The notes: generated by a model from the sequence alone, not told the origin. Counted from the stretch's first letter, positions 1 to 10,125 are shown. The stretch: DNA of 64,000 nt from Janibacter hoylei PVAS-1 (GCF_000297495.1 NZ_ALWX01000022.1:124001-188000); one strand, 5' to 3'. A program made the numbers and translations.

Positions 1-1281
1 CGCGGATCGGTGAGCAGAAGCAGGCGGGGGAGATCAGTGCGCGTGAGGCGACGTCTCGGCGGCGCGGGTCGCGGTGTGACGTGGCGTTGGCGCGGCGCTG
101 CTCGCCCAGCCAGGCGGACCGGCACGTGGGGTTGGCCAAGGCGTTGGTGGAGGACTTGCCGCACACACTGCAGGCGTTGACCTCGGGTGAGGTGGGTGAG
201 TGGCGGGCGACGATCGTCGCGAGGGAGACGGCGTGCCTGTCCCACGAGGACCACGTGATCGCCGACGAGCGGTTGTCGGGGTGCCTGACCACGTTGGGGG
301 ATCGGCAGCTGCGGGCTGCTGCGCACCGGGTGACGGTGGACCTGGACCAGGAATCCCTGGTGCGCGAGGAGGGAGCGGGCGGTGGCGTCGCGGCGGGTGA
401 GCATCCGCCCCGCGGCCGATGGGATGGCGTGGTTGAGCGTGCTGGGCCCGATGGTCGACGTCGTCGGGGCGTTCGCGGCGCTCAAGGCCGCCGAGCAGGC
501 CCGGTTCGTCGCGACCGGCGACCCCGAGACGGACGCGGCACGTGCCGCGGATGACCGGGGGCGTGGGGCGTGGATGACCGACACCGCTCTGGAGCGGCTC
601 TCGGGCCGGGCGCAGGGGCAGACGCAGCCGGTCGAGATCGGCCTGGTGATGAACGAGAGCCTCCTGATCCCCACCAGCGACACCGCCGGCGAGTCCGAGA
701 GCGGCGTGGAGGTGGTCGGCCACGGCCCGATCCCCGCGGGTACGGCGCTGGAGCACCTGCTGAGTCTCCTCGAAGACGCGAGTGATGCTGAGGGCCGTGA
801 CACGGCGACGTGGTTGCGCCGATTGTGGACCACCCCCGACGGCAAGGACCTGGTGGCGATGGACTCCACCCGCCGCCTCTTCGCGGGCGGGCTGCGCAGG
901 TTCATCCACGCCCGCGACGCCGGGACCTGCCGTGTCCCGTGGTGCGGGGCCCCGATCCGGGACATCGACCACATCACCCCACACGCATCCGGCGGCGCCA
1001 CCAGCGCGGCTGGTGGGTGGGGGACCTGTCAGGCGCACAACCTGGTCAAGGAGACCCCCGGCTGGCGGGCCGAGGTGATCTCGACCGGGCTCGACCCCGG
1101 AGGCGGGGCCCACGAGGTGGTCATCACCACCCCGACCGGCAGCGACCACCACTGCCTTGCCCCACCACTCCTCGGGCACGGACGGGGTCGCGACACTGAC
1201 CCCCTTCGTCGCGGGGCGGGTCCACGGGCCGACCTGCACTGGTCGCCCGTGGAGGAGTACCTCTCCGAGCTCGCTGCCTGA
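1..1281 (+). pseudogene. HNH endonuclease-domain DUF222 protein, 5' partial and frameshifted
   Basis: The gene is open from the window edge. The first part (about 3-365) reads in one frame as the helical DUF222 region, and the rest (about 366-1281) reads in the next frame. The C-terminal part carries the HNH nuclease motif: a zinc-type Cys pair (CRVPWC), then DIDHITPH, then a downstream Asn in NLVKE, at about 910-1060. Removing one base within gcgcg at 362-366 gives a continuous LVRRRERAVASRRVS junction, so this is a single +1 shift. DUF222-HNH proteins occur in many copies in actinobacterial genomes and their role is unclear; I see no intron or transposase context. The break is not in a homopolymer, so it could be real decay or a sequencing error. 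It converges on glpK, with 13 bp between the stops. Confidence 0.75.
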
Positions 1282-1294
1282 GCCCGGCGGGCGG

Positions 1295-2828
1295 TCAGTC
1301 GACGTCCTCGTCGACCCAGTCGAGGGTCTTGGAGATCGCCTTGGTCCAGTTACGGTGCAGTCGCTCGACCTCGGTCTCGTCCATCGACGGGGACCACCGC
1401 TCGTCCTCGGTCCAGTTGTCGACGATCTCGTCCGTCGACTCCCAGTAGCCGACGGCCAGCCCGGCCGCGTAGGCAGCACCGAGCGCAGTGGTCTCGGCGA
1501 TCTTGGGGCGCACGACGTCGACGCCGAGGATGTCGGCCTGGAACTGCATGAGCGTCTCGTTGGCGACCATGCCGCCGTCGACCTTGAGCTCCGTGAGCCG
1601 GCCGCCCGCGCGCTCGGCATCCTCCTGCATCGCGTCGAGCACGTCGCGGGTCTGGTAGGCCGTCGACTCGAGCGCGGCCCGGGCGATGTGGCCCTTGTTG
1701 GCGAAGCGCGTCAGACCGAGGATCGCCCCCCCGGGCGTCGGGGCGCCAGTGCGGGGCGAAGAGCCCGGAGAAGGCCGGCACGAAGTACACGCCGCCGTTG
1801 TCCTCGACGGTCCCGGCGAGCTGCTCGACCTCGGGCGCCTCGCGGATGAAACCGAGGTTGTCTCGCAGCCACTGGATGAGCGACCCGGTGACGGCGATCG
1901 AGCCCTCCAGCGCGTACACGGCCGGCTCGTCGCCGAGCTGGTAGCAGACCGTCGTCAGCAGGCCGTTGTCGCTCGTGACGATCTCCGTGCCCGTGTTGAG
2001 CAGCATGAAGTTGCCCGTGCCGTACGTGTTCTTGGCCGTCCCCGGCGTCAGGCAGGCCTGGCCGAAGGTCGCCGACTGCTGGTCGCCGAGGATCCCCGCG
2101 ATGGGCGTGCCGTTGAGGACGCCCGGCTTGCACTCGCCGTAGACCTCGGACGAGGAGCGGATCTCGGGCAGCACCTGCAGGGGCACCCCGATCGCCTCGC
2201 AGATGGCCTCGTCCCACTGCAGCGTGCGCAGGTCCATGAGCATCGTGCGCGAGGCATTGGTGACGTCCGTGACGTGCACGCCGTCGTTCTCGCCGCCGCC
2301 GGTGAGGTTCCACAGCACCCAGGTGTCCATCGTCCCGGCGAGCAGCTCGCCCGCCTCCGCCCGCTCGCGGGCGCCCTCGACGTGGTCGAGGATCCACGCG
2401 ATCTTGGGCCCGGCGAAGTAGGTCGCGAGCGGCAGGCCGCAGACCTCCTTGAAGCGGTCGAGCCCGCCGTCGGCCGCGAGCTCGTCGACGATCCCCTGGG
2501 TGCGGGTGTCCTGCCAGACGACCGCGTGGTGGATCGGTTGGCCGGTCGCCTTCTCCCACACGACGGTCGTCTCACGCTGGTTGGTGATGCCGACGGCCTC
2601 GATGTGGCCGCTGTTGAGATTGGCCTTGCCGAGGGCCCCGCCGATGACCCGGCGCGTGTTGCCCCAGATCTCCAGCGCGTCGTGCTCGACCCAGCCGGCC
2701 CGCGGGAAGATCTGCTCGTGCTCGATCTGGTCGGTCGCCACGACCGCCCCGTCACGGTCGAAGACCATCGCCCGGGTGCTCGTCGTCCCCTGGTCGATGG
2801 CCAGCACGTAGGTCGTCGCAGCGCTCAT
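1295..2828 (-). CDS. glpK: Glycerol kinase, interrupted by a +1 frameshift in a C7 run
   Basis: Phosphorylates glycerol to sn-glycerol 3-phosphate with ATP in the cytoplasm. The N-terminus has the FGGY-family phosphate loop [13 protein letters not shown], the middle has [13 protein letters not shown], and the C-terminal lobe has the signature [17 protein letters not shown]. The frame breaks right after PDARG. The top strand has seven Cs at 1726-1732; with six the protein continues as [18 protein letters not shown] to the normal C-terminus, giving 510 residues, the usual length. An indel in the read is therefore likelier than a dead gene. It is divergent from glpD with 59 bp between starts, the common glp pairing, although no glpF or glpR is seen here. 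The ATG at 2828 gives the conserved [15 protein letters not shown] start. Confidence 0.93.
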
Positions 2829-2875
2829 GGCCGCATCCTGTCAGGTTTGGGTTCGGCCACGGCGGCAGACGCGAC

Positions 2876-2881
2876 TACCTT
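2876..2881 (+). promoter_or_regulatory. Leaderless-type -10 box of glpD
   Basis: TACCTT ends 6 nt before the glpD ATG, so transcription would begin at or next to the start codon. No Shine-Dalgarno sequence is visible in between. TAnnnT directly upstream of the start is the known leaderless promoter arrangement in actinobacteria; use here is inferred. Confidence 0.5.
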
Positions 2882-2887
2882 TGTGCC

Positions 2888-4594
2888 ATGACGACTCCCA
2901 CACCTCTGGACCCCCAGCAGCGCGCCGAGGCCTGGCGCCGCATCGCGAGCCAGGACCTCGACGTCCTCGTCATCGGGGGTGGCGTCACCGGCGCCGGGGT
3001 CGCCCTCGACGCCGCGACGCGCGGCCTGAAGGTGGCGCTCGTCGAGCAGCGGGACTTCGCCTCGGGGACCTCGTCGCGCTCGAGCAAGCTCTTCCACGGA
3101 GGGGTGCGCTACCTCGAGCAGCTCAACTTCGGGCTCGTCCGCGAGGCGCTCAAGGAGCGCGAGCTCATGCTCACCCGGATCGCGCCGCACCTGGTCAGGC
3201 CGGTCTCCTTCCTCTACCCCCTCGAGCACCCGGTCTGGGAGCGCCCCTACGTCACCGCGGGCCTGACCCTCTACGACACGATGGGCGGCGGCCGGTCCGT
3301 GCCGCGGACCAAGCAGCTGACGAAGGGGGGAGTGCGTCGCCTCGTCCCGGCGCTCAAGCCCTCCGCCCACCACGGCGGGCTGCTCTACCACGACGCCCAG
3401 TGCGACGACGCTCGCCACACCCTCACCGTCGTGCGCACTGCCGCCTCCTACGGCGCCACGGTGCTCAACTCCGCCAAGGTCACCGGCCTGCTCCACGCCG
3501 GTGAGCGCGTCGTGGGCGCCCGGGTGCTCGACGTCGAGACCGGTGACGAGGTCGAGGTGGGGGCCTCGGTGGTCATCAACTGCACCGGCGTGTGGACCGA
3601 CGACATCCAGACCATGGCCGGGGGGCGGGGGCGCTTCCACGTCCGCGCGAGCAAGGGCGTGCACATCGTCGTCGCCCGTGACCGGGTCAACTCCGAGACC
3701 GGCCTGATCCTGCGGACGGAAAAATCCGTGCTCTTCTGCATCCCGTGGGGCACCCACTGGATCATCGGCACGACCGACACCGACTGGAACCTCTCCCGGG
3801 CGCACCCCGCTGCGACCTCGGCGGACATCGACTACATCCTCGAGCAGATCAACGGCGTGCTCCTCACGCCGCTGACCCGCGACGACATCCAAGGCGTCTA
3901 CGCCGGCCTGCGACCGCTGCTCGCCGGGGAGTCGGAGGAGTCCTCGCAGCTCAGCCGCGAGCACGCCGTCGCCCGGCCCCAGCCGGGCCTCATCTCGATC
4001 GCCGGTGGCAAGTACACGACCTATCGCGTCATGGCCGCCGACGCCGTCGACGCCGCTCGTGAGGATCTCTCGCCCGGCGTGCCCGACAGCGTCACCGAGC
4101 ACATTCCGCTGGTCGGGGCCGAGGGCTACCAGGCTCTGGTCAACCAGCTCGACACCCTGAGCCGGCGTCACGACCTGCCGGTCTGGCGGGTGACCCACCT
4201 GCTCGACCGTTACGGCTCTATGGCCGTCGACCTCTTCGCCATGATCGACGAGGACCGCTCTCTCGCAGAGCCGCTCGCAGGAGCGGCGGAGTACCTCCGG
4301 GTCGAGGTGGTCTACGCGGCGCGCCACGAGGCCACCCTCCACCTCAACGACCTGCTGACCCGGCGCACGCGCATCTCGATCGAGACGACCGACCGGGGTG
4401 TCGAGGCGGCCGAGCCGGCAGCCCAGATCCTCGCGGCCGAGCTCGGGTGGGACGAGGAGCGCACGCGCTCGGAGGTCGAGCACTACCTGCGGCGGGTGCA
4501 GGCGGAGATCGAGAGCCAGCAGATGACCGAGGACGAGCGGGCCGACGCCGAGCGCACCGAGGCCACCGACATCCGCACCTTGGCAAAGGGCTGA
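2888..4594 (+). CDS. glpD: Glycerol-3-phosphate dehydrogenase, aerobic FAD type
   Basis: Oxidises glycerol 3-phosphate to dihydroxyacetone phosphate at the membrane and passes electrons to quinone, the step after GlpK. The 568-residue length is normal for the GlpD/GlpA family. A Rossmann FAD motif lies near residues 22-45 (DVLVIGGGVTGAGVALDAAT), followed by EQRDFASGTSSRSSKLFHGG, the family signature. The substrate-site block IIGTTDTDWN and the late FAD-contact motif SIAGGKYTTYRVMA are both present, followed by the C-terminal DAO domain. The start follows a TACCTT box at leaderless spacing. It is divergently arranged with glpK. A G6 run inside this gene (near 3323) is in frame, so not every long run is affected by the indels seen elsewhere. 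Confidence 0.96.
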   Translation: MTTPTPLDPQQRAEAWRRIASQDLDVLVIGGGVTGAGVALDAATRGLKVALVEQRDFASGTSSRSSKLFHGGVRYLEQLNFGLVREALKERELMLTRIAPHLVRPVSFLYPLEHPVWERPYVTAGLTLYDTMGGGRSVPRTKQLTKGGVRRLVPALKPSAHHGGLLYHDAQCDDARHTLTVVRTAASYGATVLNSAKVTGLLHAGERVVGARVLDVETGDEVEVGASVVINCTGVWTDDIQTMAGGRGRFHVRASKGVHIVVARDRVNSETGLILRTEKSVLFCIPWGTHWIIGTTDTDWNLSRAHPAATSADIDYILEQINGVLLTPLTRDDIQGVYAGLRPLLAGESEESSQLSREHAVARPQPGLISIAGGKYTTYRVMAADAVDAAREDLSPGVPDSVTEHIPLVGAEGYQALVNQLDTLSRRHDLPVWRVTHLLDRYGSMAVDLFAMIDEDRSLAEPLAGAAEYLRVEVVYAARHEATLHLNDLLTRRTRISIETTDRGVEAAEPAAQILAAELGWDEERTRSEVEHYLRRVQAEIESQQMTEDERADAERTEATDIRTLAKG

Positions 4595-4679
4595 CCTCCC
4601 GGACACGCCACCGTCACCTGCACACCCTGACCGGTCCACCCGGCGCCCACGGCTCACCTCGGGCGTCTCGTCAGGTGAC

Positions 4680-6062
4680 GTGACGACCGACTCGGCGGTC
4701 GTCTGGGCCCGGGCGGACCGCCCTTCGCGGATGGTGGCCACGCTCACGGGGCGAGGCCGCTCCCGCCGCACGATCCGCGGGCCGTGGGTCACGCCGGGCA
4801 CCGACCACACGGGCAAGATCGACCTGCGCCTTCTCGCACCGGGGCGCCGGCACGAGATCGAGGTGGCCTTCGAGGACGAGCACGGCCGCCGCGGCGAGAG
4901 CGCCGACCTGAGCTTCACCACGGCCGACCGGGGCCGGGGGAGCCAGTCCTTCGTCTGGACCGGTGACACCGCCGGGCAGGGCTGGGGGATCAACCCGGAC
5001 CTCGGCGGGTACGTCGCCTACCGCGCCATGCACGCGACGCGCCCGGACTTCTTCATCCACTGCGGCGACACGATCTACGCCGACGGGCCGATCGAGGCGA
5101 GCGTCACCGTGCCCGACGGGCAGGTGTGGCGCAATCTCGTGATCCCCGAGGTGTCTGACGTTGCCCAGACCCTCGCCGAGTTTCGCGGGCGTCACCGCTA
5201 CAACCACCTCGACGGCAACCTGCGCGCCATGTACGCCGACGTCCCCGTGATCGCCCAGTGGGACGACCACGAGACGACGAACAACTGGTACCCGGGCGAG
5301 GTCCTCGAGGACCCCCGGTACGACCGCGAGCGGCGCGTCGACGTCCTCGCGCGCTACGCCAAGCGCGCGTGGTGGGAGTGGCAGCCGATCAGCAACGGTC
5401 AGGACCGACGCGACGGGCAGCGCATTCACCGCAGGGTCTCGCGTGGTAGGCACCTCGACGTCTTCTGCCTCGACATGCGCACCTTCAAGGACCCCAACAC
5501 CCCGGGTCTCGAGCAGCGCCGCACCAGCCTCATCGGCGACGAGCAGGTCCGCTGGCTCGCCCGTGAGCTCAAGCGTTCCACCGCGACGTGGAAGGTCATC
5601 TCGGCCGACCTGCCGCTCGGCATCGTCGTGCCCGACGGCGATGCCCAGGAGTCCCTCGCCAATGCCGACGATGGTGCGCCGCTCGGCAAGGAGATCGAGC
5701 TGGCCTGGCTGCTGCGTGAGATCAAGCACGTGCCCGGAGTCGTGTGGATCACCGCCGACGTGCACTACTGCGCCGCCCACCACTACAGCCCTGAGCGAGC
5801 GGCCTTCACCGACTTCGCGCCCTTCTGGGAGTTCGTCGCCGGGCCGATCAACGCGGGCACCTTCGGGCCCAACGAGATGGACGGCACCTTCGGCCCCCGG
5901 GTCGACTTCGTCAAGAGCGCCGATCACCCCAACCAGTCGCCGCGGGGCGGCAACCAGTTCTTCGGTCACGCCGACATCGCCGACGACGGCACGCTGACCG
6001 TCACCCTGCGCGACGCGCAGGGGACGGTGCTCTACACGCGGGAGCTGTCGCCGGAGCGCTGA
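4680..6062 (+). CDS. phoD: PhoD-like alkaline phosphatase (N-terminus uncertain)
   Basis: Metallophosphoesterase of the alkaline phosphatase D family, which hydrolyses phosphate mono- or diesters with a Ca/Fe-type centre. Visible metal-ligand blocks are WTGDTAGQG, HCGDTIYADGP, AQWDDHETTNNWYPGE and TADVHYCAAHHY, in the expected order. The given start is a GTG at 4680, but the frame is open upstream and translates there as LTSGVSSGDV, matching the conserved GVASGD opening seen in the second PhoD of this window. No ATG, GTG or TTG lies in frame between 4572 and 4680. The real N-terminus is therefore probably longer, perhaps reached through another indel near 4645-4655. No signal peptide is visible in the part that can be read. 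The 3' end overlaps the convergent permease by 31 nt. Confidence 0.85.
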   Translation: MTTDSAVVWARADRPSRMVATLTGRGRSRRTIRGPWVTPGTDHTGKIDLRLLAPGRRHEIEVAFEDEHGRRGESADLSFTTADRGRGSQSFVWTGDTAGQGWGINPDLGGYVAYRAMHATRPDFFIHCGDTIYADGPIEASVTVPDGQVWRNLVIPEVSDVAQTLAEFRGRHRYNHLDGNLRAMYADVPVIAQWDDHETTNNWYPGEVLEDPRYDRERRVDVLARYAKRAWWEWQPISNGQDRRDGQRIHRRVSRGRHLDVFCLDMRTFKDPNTPGLEQRRTSLIGDEQVRWLARELKRSTATWKVISADLPLGIVVPDGDAQESLANADDGAPLGKEIELAWLLREIKHVPGVVWITADVHYCAAHHYSPERAAFTDFAPFWEFVAGPINAGTFGPNEMDGTFGPRVDFVKSADHPNQSPRGGNQFFGHADIADDGTLTVTLRDAQGTVLYTRELSPER

Positions 6063-7470
6063 CCGGCGTCCTCGAGGACGATCGGGCGCCGCCCTTCGCC
6101 GCGCACGAGGGCGAACCACGCGATCGTCAGCAGCACGAGCGCCCCCGCACCGACGAGGAAGGCATTGCGTCCGTCCTCGGTCGTCGCGAGCAGGACGATG
6201 ACGCCGACCATGAAGGTCATCGCGATGAGGTTGAGCACGGGGAAGAAGGGCATCGCGAAGCCGCCGGGCCGGGCACCCTCGCGCGCCATGCGGGCGCGCA
6301 TCCGCAGGTGCGCCAGCAGGATCATCAGCCAGGTGAAGACCGTGGCGAAGGAGGCGATCGCGGCGACGAAGAAGAAGAGCCGGTCCTCGATGACGAGGAA
6401 GAGCACGAGGCCGACTCCGCCTGCGGCAAACATGCACACGACCGGGTAGATCGGGATGTGCGCCCGCGGGGACAGGTGGAGGAAGGAGCGCGGGGCGTGC
6501 CCCTGCTCGGCGAGGCCGTACATCGTCCGGGAGCAGGCGTAGAAGATCGCGTTCATCGCGGACAGGGCGGCTGTGAGGACGACGAAGTTCATCACGTGCT
6601 GCGCCGCCGGCACCTGGAGCGCGGCGAAGACCTCGACGAAGGGGGAGGACTCACCGGTGACCTCGTCCCACGGGATGATCGACATGATCACCGCGAGCGC
6701 CGCGACGTAGAAGAGCAGGATGCGGAAGGGCACGGTGTTGACCGCGCGCGCGATGGAGTGCTCCGGGTCGTCGGCCTCGCCGGCCGTCATCCCGAGCGTC
6801 TCGATGCCGCCGAATGAGAAGACGACGACGCTGAAGCTCATGATGATGCCCCACAGGCCGAAGGGGGGCGAAGCCGTCGTGGCTCCACAGGTGGGCGAAG
6901 TCCGGGGTCGTGCCGCCGACCTCGCGTCCCCAGAGGATGAGCGCGAGTCCACCGACGACGAGGGCGATGATCGCCGTCACCTTGATGAGGGAGAACCAGA
7001 ACTCCATCTCCCCGAAGACCCGCACCGCCATGAGGTTGAGCGCCCCGATGAGGGCGATCGCCGCCGCCATCCACACCCAGCCGGGGACCCCGGGGAACCA
7101 CAGCCCCATGTACGTCGCGACGGCCGTCATGTCGGCGATGGCGACGACGGCCAGCTCGAGCCAGAAGACCCAGCCGACGATGAAGCCCGCGTACGGGCCG
7201 AGGAAGGAGCCTGCGTACTGGGCGAAGGACCCTGCGACGGGGTGGCGCACGGCCATCTCACCGAGGGCCCGCATGACGACGTAGACCATGAAGCCGGCGA
7301 CGGCGTAGGCGACGAGGACGGCGGGGCCGGCGGCCTGGATGGTCTCGGACGATCCGTAGAAGAGGCCGGTGCCGATGGCGGTGCCGAGCGCGATGAACTG
7401 CACGTGGCGGGGGGTTCAGCCCGCGGTCGAGGTGCTCGTGCTCGGGGACGGTGGTGGGGGAGTCGGACAC
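6032..7470 (-). CDS. APC-family amino acid permease, broken by two +1 frameshifts
   Basis: Proton-coupled amino-acid uptake permease of the APC superfamily, AAT group, integral membrane with about 12 helices. Three frame segments join into one protein. VSDSPTTVPEHEHLDRGLN leads, through a G6 run (7409-7414), into RHVQFIALGTAIGTGLFYGS, the family's first-helix signature. A second G6 run (6863-6868) joins SHDGFAP to FGLWGIIMSFSVVVFSFGG, which contains the conserved helix-6 FSFGG motif. Dropping one G from each run gives 478 residues, the normal length. The GTG at 7470 is chosen because it restores the usual short hydrophilic N-tail ending in RGLN. Substrate is not predictable beyond neutral or aromatic amino acids. 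Both breaks look like sequencing indels. Confidence 0.85.
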
Positions 7471-7528
7471 GGCTGGAGACCCTACGCGCTCGCCGGGGGT
7501 GCCGCGGCACCGGTGGCAGGATGTCGGT

Positions 7529-7920
7529 GTGGGGATCTTCAGCCGGCGACGCCGTCCGACTCCACCACCACCCGGGGGCCAACGCGGGGTACCTCGAGGC
7601 CGACGACGGTGAGGTCTTCGGCCTGCACAACCTCGCGGCTGCTGCGGCCCGGGCACCGGAGAAGGAGTGGCCGCAGATGGTCGGGCACCCACCTCGACGC
7701 GCTGCTCGACAAGCCGGTGCCGGAGGGCCCACCGCACCCGCGGTCCGTCCTCGTGCGTCTGCACCGCCCCGACGAGATGCCGTCGCCACCCGAGTACCAC
7801 CGTGCCGCGGACGGGTCGATGAGCGTCGTGATCCGCCGGGGCGAAGGGGGCATCGACGTGGTCGTCGAAGGCGCCTTCGCCCGGGCCTTCACCGATGCGG
7901 TGGAGGGCGACGAGGACTAA
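7529..7920 (+). pseudogene. Small hypothetical protein, two +1 frame breaks
   Basis: I recognise no family. The frames join as VGIFSRRRRPTPPPP, then GANAGYLEADDGEVFGLHN and onward to PQMV, then GTHLDALLDKP through to VEGDED, giving about 129 residues with one base removed from G5 at 7574-7578 and one from GGG at 7683-7685. The joined product is acidic in its C-terminal two thirds and basic and proline-rich at the N-terminus, with no transmembrane segment. It lies 43 bp upstream of hflX in the same direction and is divergent from the permease. Codon usage matches the neighbours. The second break is in a run of only three Gs, so genuine decay cannot be excluded. The GTG start is tentative. Confidence 0.5.
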
Positions 7921-7963
7921 TGGCTGGCCTGCGGGCGTTGCAGGGTGAGATCCTGAGGAGAAC

Positions 7964-9463
7964 ATGACAGAACCACTGCGCAGCGCCCACGACGGCGGCG
8001 ACGACATCACCATCAACCCGACCATCGACCGGGTCCTCTCCCGACGCGCCCAGGCGCTCGCCGACGACGACGGCTTCGTCGACAGGAGCGACTACGACGG
8101 CGAGCAGCTCGACCGCGAGGAGCGCTCCGCCCTTCGCCGTGTCCAGGGCCTGTCCACCGAGCTCGAGGACATCACCGAGGTCGAGTACCGCCAGCTGCGG
8201 CTCGAGCGGGTCGTCCTCGCCGCGGTGTGGACCGACGGCCGGGTCGAGGACGCCGAAAACTCGCTGCGAGAGCTCGCCGCGCTCGCCGAGACGGCCGGCT
8301 CGGAGGTGCTGGCCGGTGTCCTCCAGCGCCGGCAGAACCCCGACCCGGGCACCTACCTCGGCTCGGGCAAGGCCCTCGAGCTGCGCGACATCGTCGTGGC
8401 GGAGGGGGCCGACACCGTCGTCTGCGACGACGAGCTCAGCCCGAGCCAGCGGCGCGCCCTCGAGGACGTCGTCAAGGTCAAGGTCATCGACCGCACGGCG
8501 CTGATCCTCGACATCTTCGCCCAGCACGCGACCTCGCGCGAGGGTCGCGCGCAGGTCGAGCTGGCCCAGCTGACCTATCTCCTGCCGCGTCTGCGCGGTT
8601 GGGGTGAGTCGATGTCCCGGCAGGCCGGCGGTCAGGCCGCCGGCGGTCAGGGCATGGGCTCGCGTGGCCCGGGTGAGACGAAGATCGAGCTGGACCGTCG
8701 CCGGATCAACTCGCGCATCGCCAAGCTCAAGCGCGACATCGCGGGGATGAAGACCCACCGCGACACGAGCCGCTCCTCCCGCCGGCACAACGGCACGCCG
8801 TCGGTCGTCATCGCCGGCTACACCAATGCCGGCAAGTCCACCCTGCTCAACCGGCTGACCCACGCGGGCGTGCTCGTCGACAACCAGCTCTTCGCGACCC
8901 TCGACACGACGGTGCGGCGCTCCGAGACCGCCGACGGGCGCGAGTTCACCCTCGCGGACACCGTCGGCTTCGTCCGCCACCTGCCCGAGCAGCTCGTCGA
9001 GGCCTTCCGCTCGACGCTCGAGGAGGTCGGCGACGCCGACCTGCTGCTGCACGTCGTCGACGGCTCGCACCCCGACCCCGAGGGGCAGATCTCCGCCGTC
9101 CGCAGCGTCCTCGCCGACGTCGACGCGACCGACGTCAAGGAGGTCGTCGTCATCAACAAGGCGGATGCGGCCGACCCCGAGGTCGTCGACCGGATCCTGC
9201 GCAACGAGCGCTACTCCGTCGCCGTCTCGGCGCGCACGGGCCAGGGCATCCCCGAGCTGCTCGACCTCGTCGCGGAGGAGCTGCCCCGACCGGACATCGA
9301 CGTCGAGGTGCTCGTGCCGTATGCGCGCGGTGACCTCGTCAGCCGACTGCACGACGAGGCCGAGATCCTCGCCGAGGAGCACGTCGCCGAGGGCACCCAC
9401 CTCCGGGCACGGGTGCACGGTGACCTCGCGGCCGAGCTCACCCCCTTCGCCGCCGCCGGCTGA
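7964..9463 (+). CDS. hflX: GTPase HflX, ribosome-associated
   Basis: Ribosome-binding GTPase that splits or rescues stalled 50S/70S particles under stress; cytoplasmic. The 499 residues comprise an N-terminal HflX nucleotide-binding domain (motif NPDPGTYLGSGK near residue 125), then the glycine-rich linker MSRQAGGQAAGGQGMGSRGP and GETKIELDRRR. After these comes the G domain with G1 GYTNAGKST (about 284-292), G3 DTVGF and G4 NKAD. The actinobacterial-type N-terminal extension rich in Asp is present. An AGGAGA ribosome site sits just before the ATG at 7964. The gene stands between the small unknown gene and the convergent exporter, with 2 bp between the stops. Confidence 0.96.
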   Translation: MTEPLRSAHDGGDDITINPTIDRVLSRRAQALADDDGFVDRSDYDGEQLDREERSALRRVQGLSTELEDITEVEYRQLRLERVVLAAVWTDGRVEDAENSLRELAALAETAGSEVLAGVLQRRQNPDPGTYLGSGKALELRDIVVAEGADTVVCDDELSPSQRRALEDVVKVKVIDRTALILDIFAQHATSREGRAQVELAQLTYLLPRLRGWGESMSRQAGGQAAGGQGMGSRGPGETKIELDRRRINSRIAKLKRDIAGMKTHRDTSRSSRRHNGTPSVVIAGYTNAGKSTLLNRLTHAGVLVDNQLFATLDTTVRRSETADGREFTLADTVGFVRHLPEQLVEAFRSTLEEVGDADLLLHVVDGSHPDPEGQISAVRSVLADVDATDVKEVVVINKADAADPEVVDRILRNERYSVAVSARTGQGIPELLDLVAEELPRPDIDVEVLVPYARGDLVSRLHDEAEILAEEHVAEGTHLRARVHGDLAAELTPFAAAG

Positions 9464-9465
9464 CC

Positions 9466-10056
9466 TCAGAGGGCGAGCAGCACGCCCAGCCCGATCATCG
9501 TCACGCCGATGACGGCGTCGAGGACGCGCCACGTCCGCGGGCTCGCCAGCGGTCGGGCCAGCGCCCGGGCGCCGAGGGCGAGGCCGGTGAACCACACCGT
9601 GCTGCCGACCACGGCGCCGCCGGCGAAGGCCCACCGCTCGTCCTCGAAGCCGTTGGCGATCGACCCGAGCATGAGGACGGTGTCGAGGTAGACGTGGGGG
9701 TTGAGGAAGGTGATCGCGAGGGTCGTCGCGACCACGGACCCCCTGGAGGCGGGTGCGGTCGCCCCGAGACCAGTGGGGCGGGTGGCGCGACGCAGGGCGA
9801 GCAGGCCGTAGCCGACGAGGTAGGCGGCGCCGACCCACGTGACGACGCGCACCAGCCCGGGGTGGCTGCTCACGAGCGCCCCGACCCCACCCGTGCCGAG
9901 GGCGATGAGCGTGGCGTCCGCGGCGATGCAGATCGCCACGACCGGCAGCAGGTGCTCACGACGGATGCCCTGGCGCAGGACGAAGGCATTTTGCGCACCG
10001 ATGGCGACGATGAGCGTGAGGCCGGTGAGCAGACCGGCGAGGGCAGTGGTGAGCAC
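9466..10056 (-). CDS. argO: LysE/ArgO-type amino acid exporter
   Basis: Inner-membrane exporter of basic amino acids (lysine/arginine), 196 residues with about six hydrophobic helices. The family N-terminal signature is visible: a hydrophobic helix followed by VAIGAQNAFVLRQGI, then VVAICIAADATLIALGTGG. The conserved NPHVYLD motif lies in the middle (about residue 116). It is transcribed divergently from a LysG/ArgP-type LysR regulator, the classical lysE-lysG arrangement in which the regulator, charged with lysine, arginine or histidine, activates the exporter. The start is a GTG with TAGCGT 6 nt upstream, so the mRNA is probably leaderless. Whether the substrate is Lys or Arg cannot be told from sequence. 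Confidence 0.9.
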   Translation of the reverse strand: MLTTALAGLLTGLTLIVAIGAQNAFVLRQGIRREHLLPVVAICIAADATLIALGTGGVGALVSSHPGLVRVVTWVGAAYLVGYGLLALRRATRPTGLGATAPASRGSVVATTLAITFLNPHVYLDTVLMLGSIANGFEDERWAFAGGAVVGSTVWFTGLALGARALARPLASPRTWRVLDAVIGVTMIGLGVLLAL

Positions 10057-10062
10057 GGGGCA

Positions 10063-10068
10063 ACGCTA
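10063..10068 (-). promoter_or_regulatory. Leaderless-type -10 box of argO
   Basis: On the minus strand TAGCGT ends 6 nt before the GTG of the exporter. Together with the lysG box at 10114 it defines a divergent control region of about 70 bp (10057-10125) where the LysR regulator would be expected to bind. No clear T-N11-A dyad was resolved by eye. Confidence 0.5.
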
Positions 10069-10113
10069 GGTGGACGTGGCGAGCAAGCCCAGCGAAAGAT
10101 CCTTGGGGATCAT

Positions 10114-10119
10114 TAGCAT
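10114..10119 (+). promoter_or_regulatory. Leaderless-type -10 box of lysG
   Basis: TAGCAT ends 6 nt before the ATG of the LysR-type regulator; no ribosome binding site separates them. It lies in the shared divergent region with argO. Confidence 0.5.
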
Positions 10120-10125
10120 TGCTTC

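Noticed and set aside
1-1281. HNH-DUF222 gene as a group I/II intron or intein endonuclease
   Set aside because: The DUF222-HNH architecture is that of a free-standing actinobacterial family; no intron RNA features or split host gene are visible.
6720-7967. 415-residue plus-strand open frame over the permease
   Set aside because: Antisense shadow; only its distal part (about 7579-7682) coincides with real coding sequence of the small unknown gene, in one of that gene's three frames.
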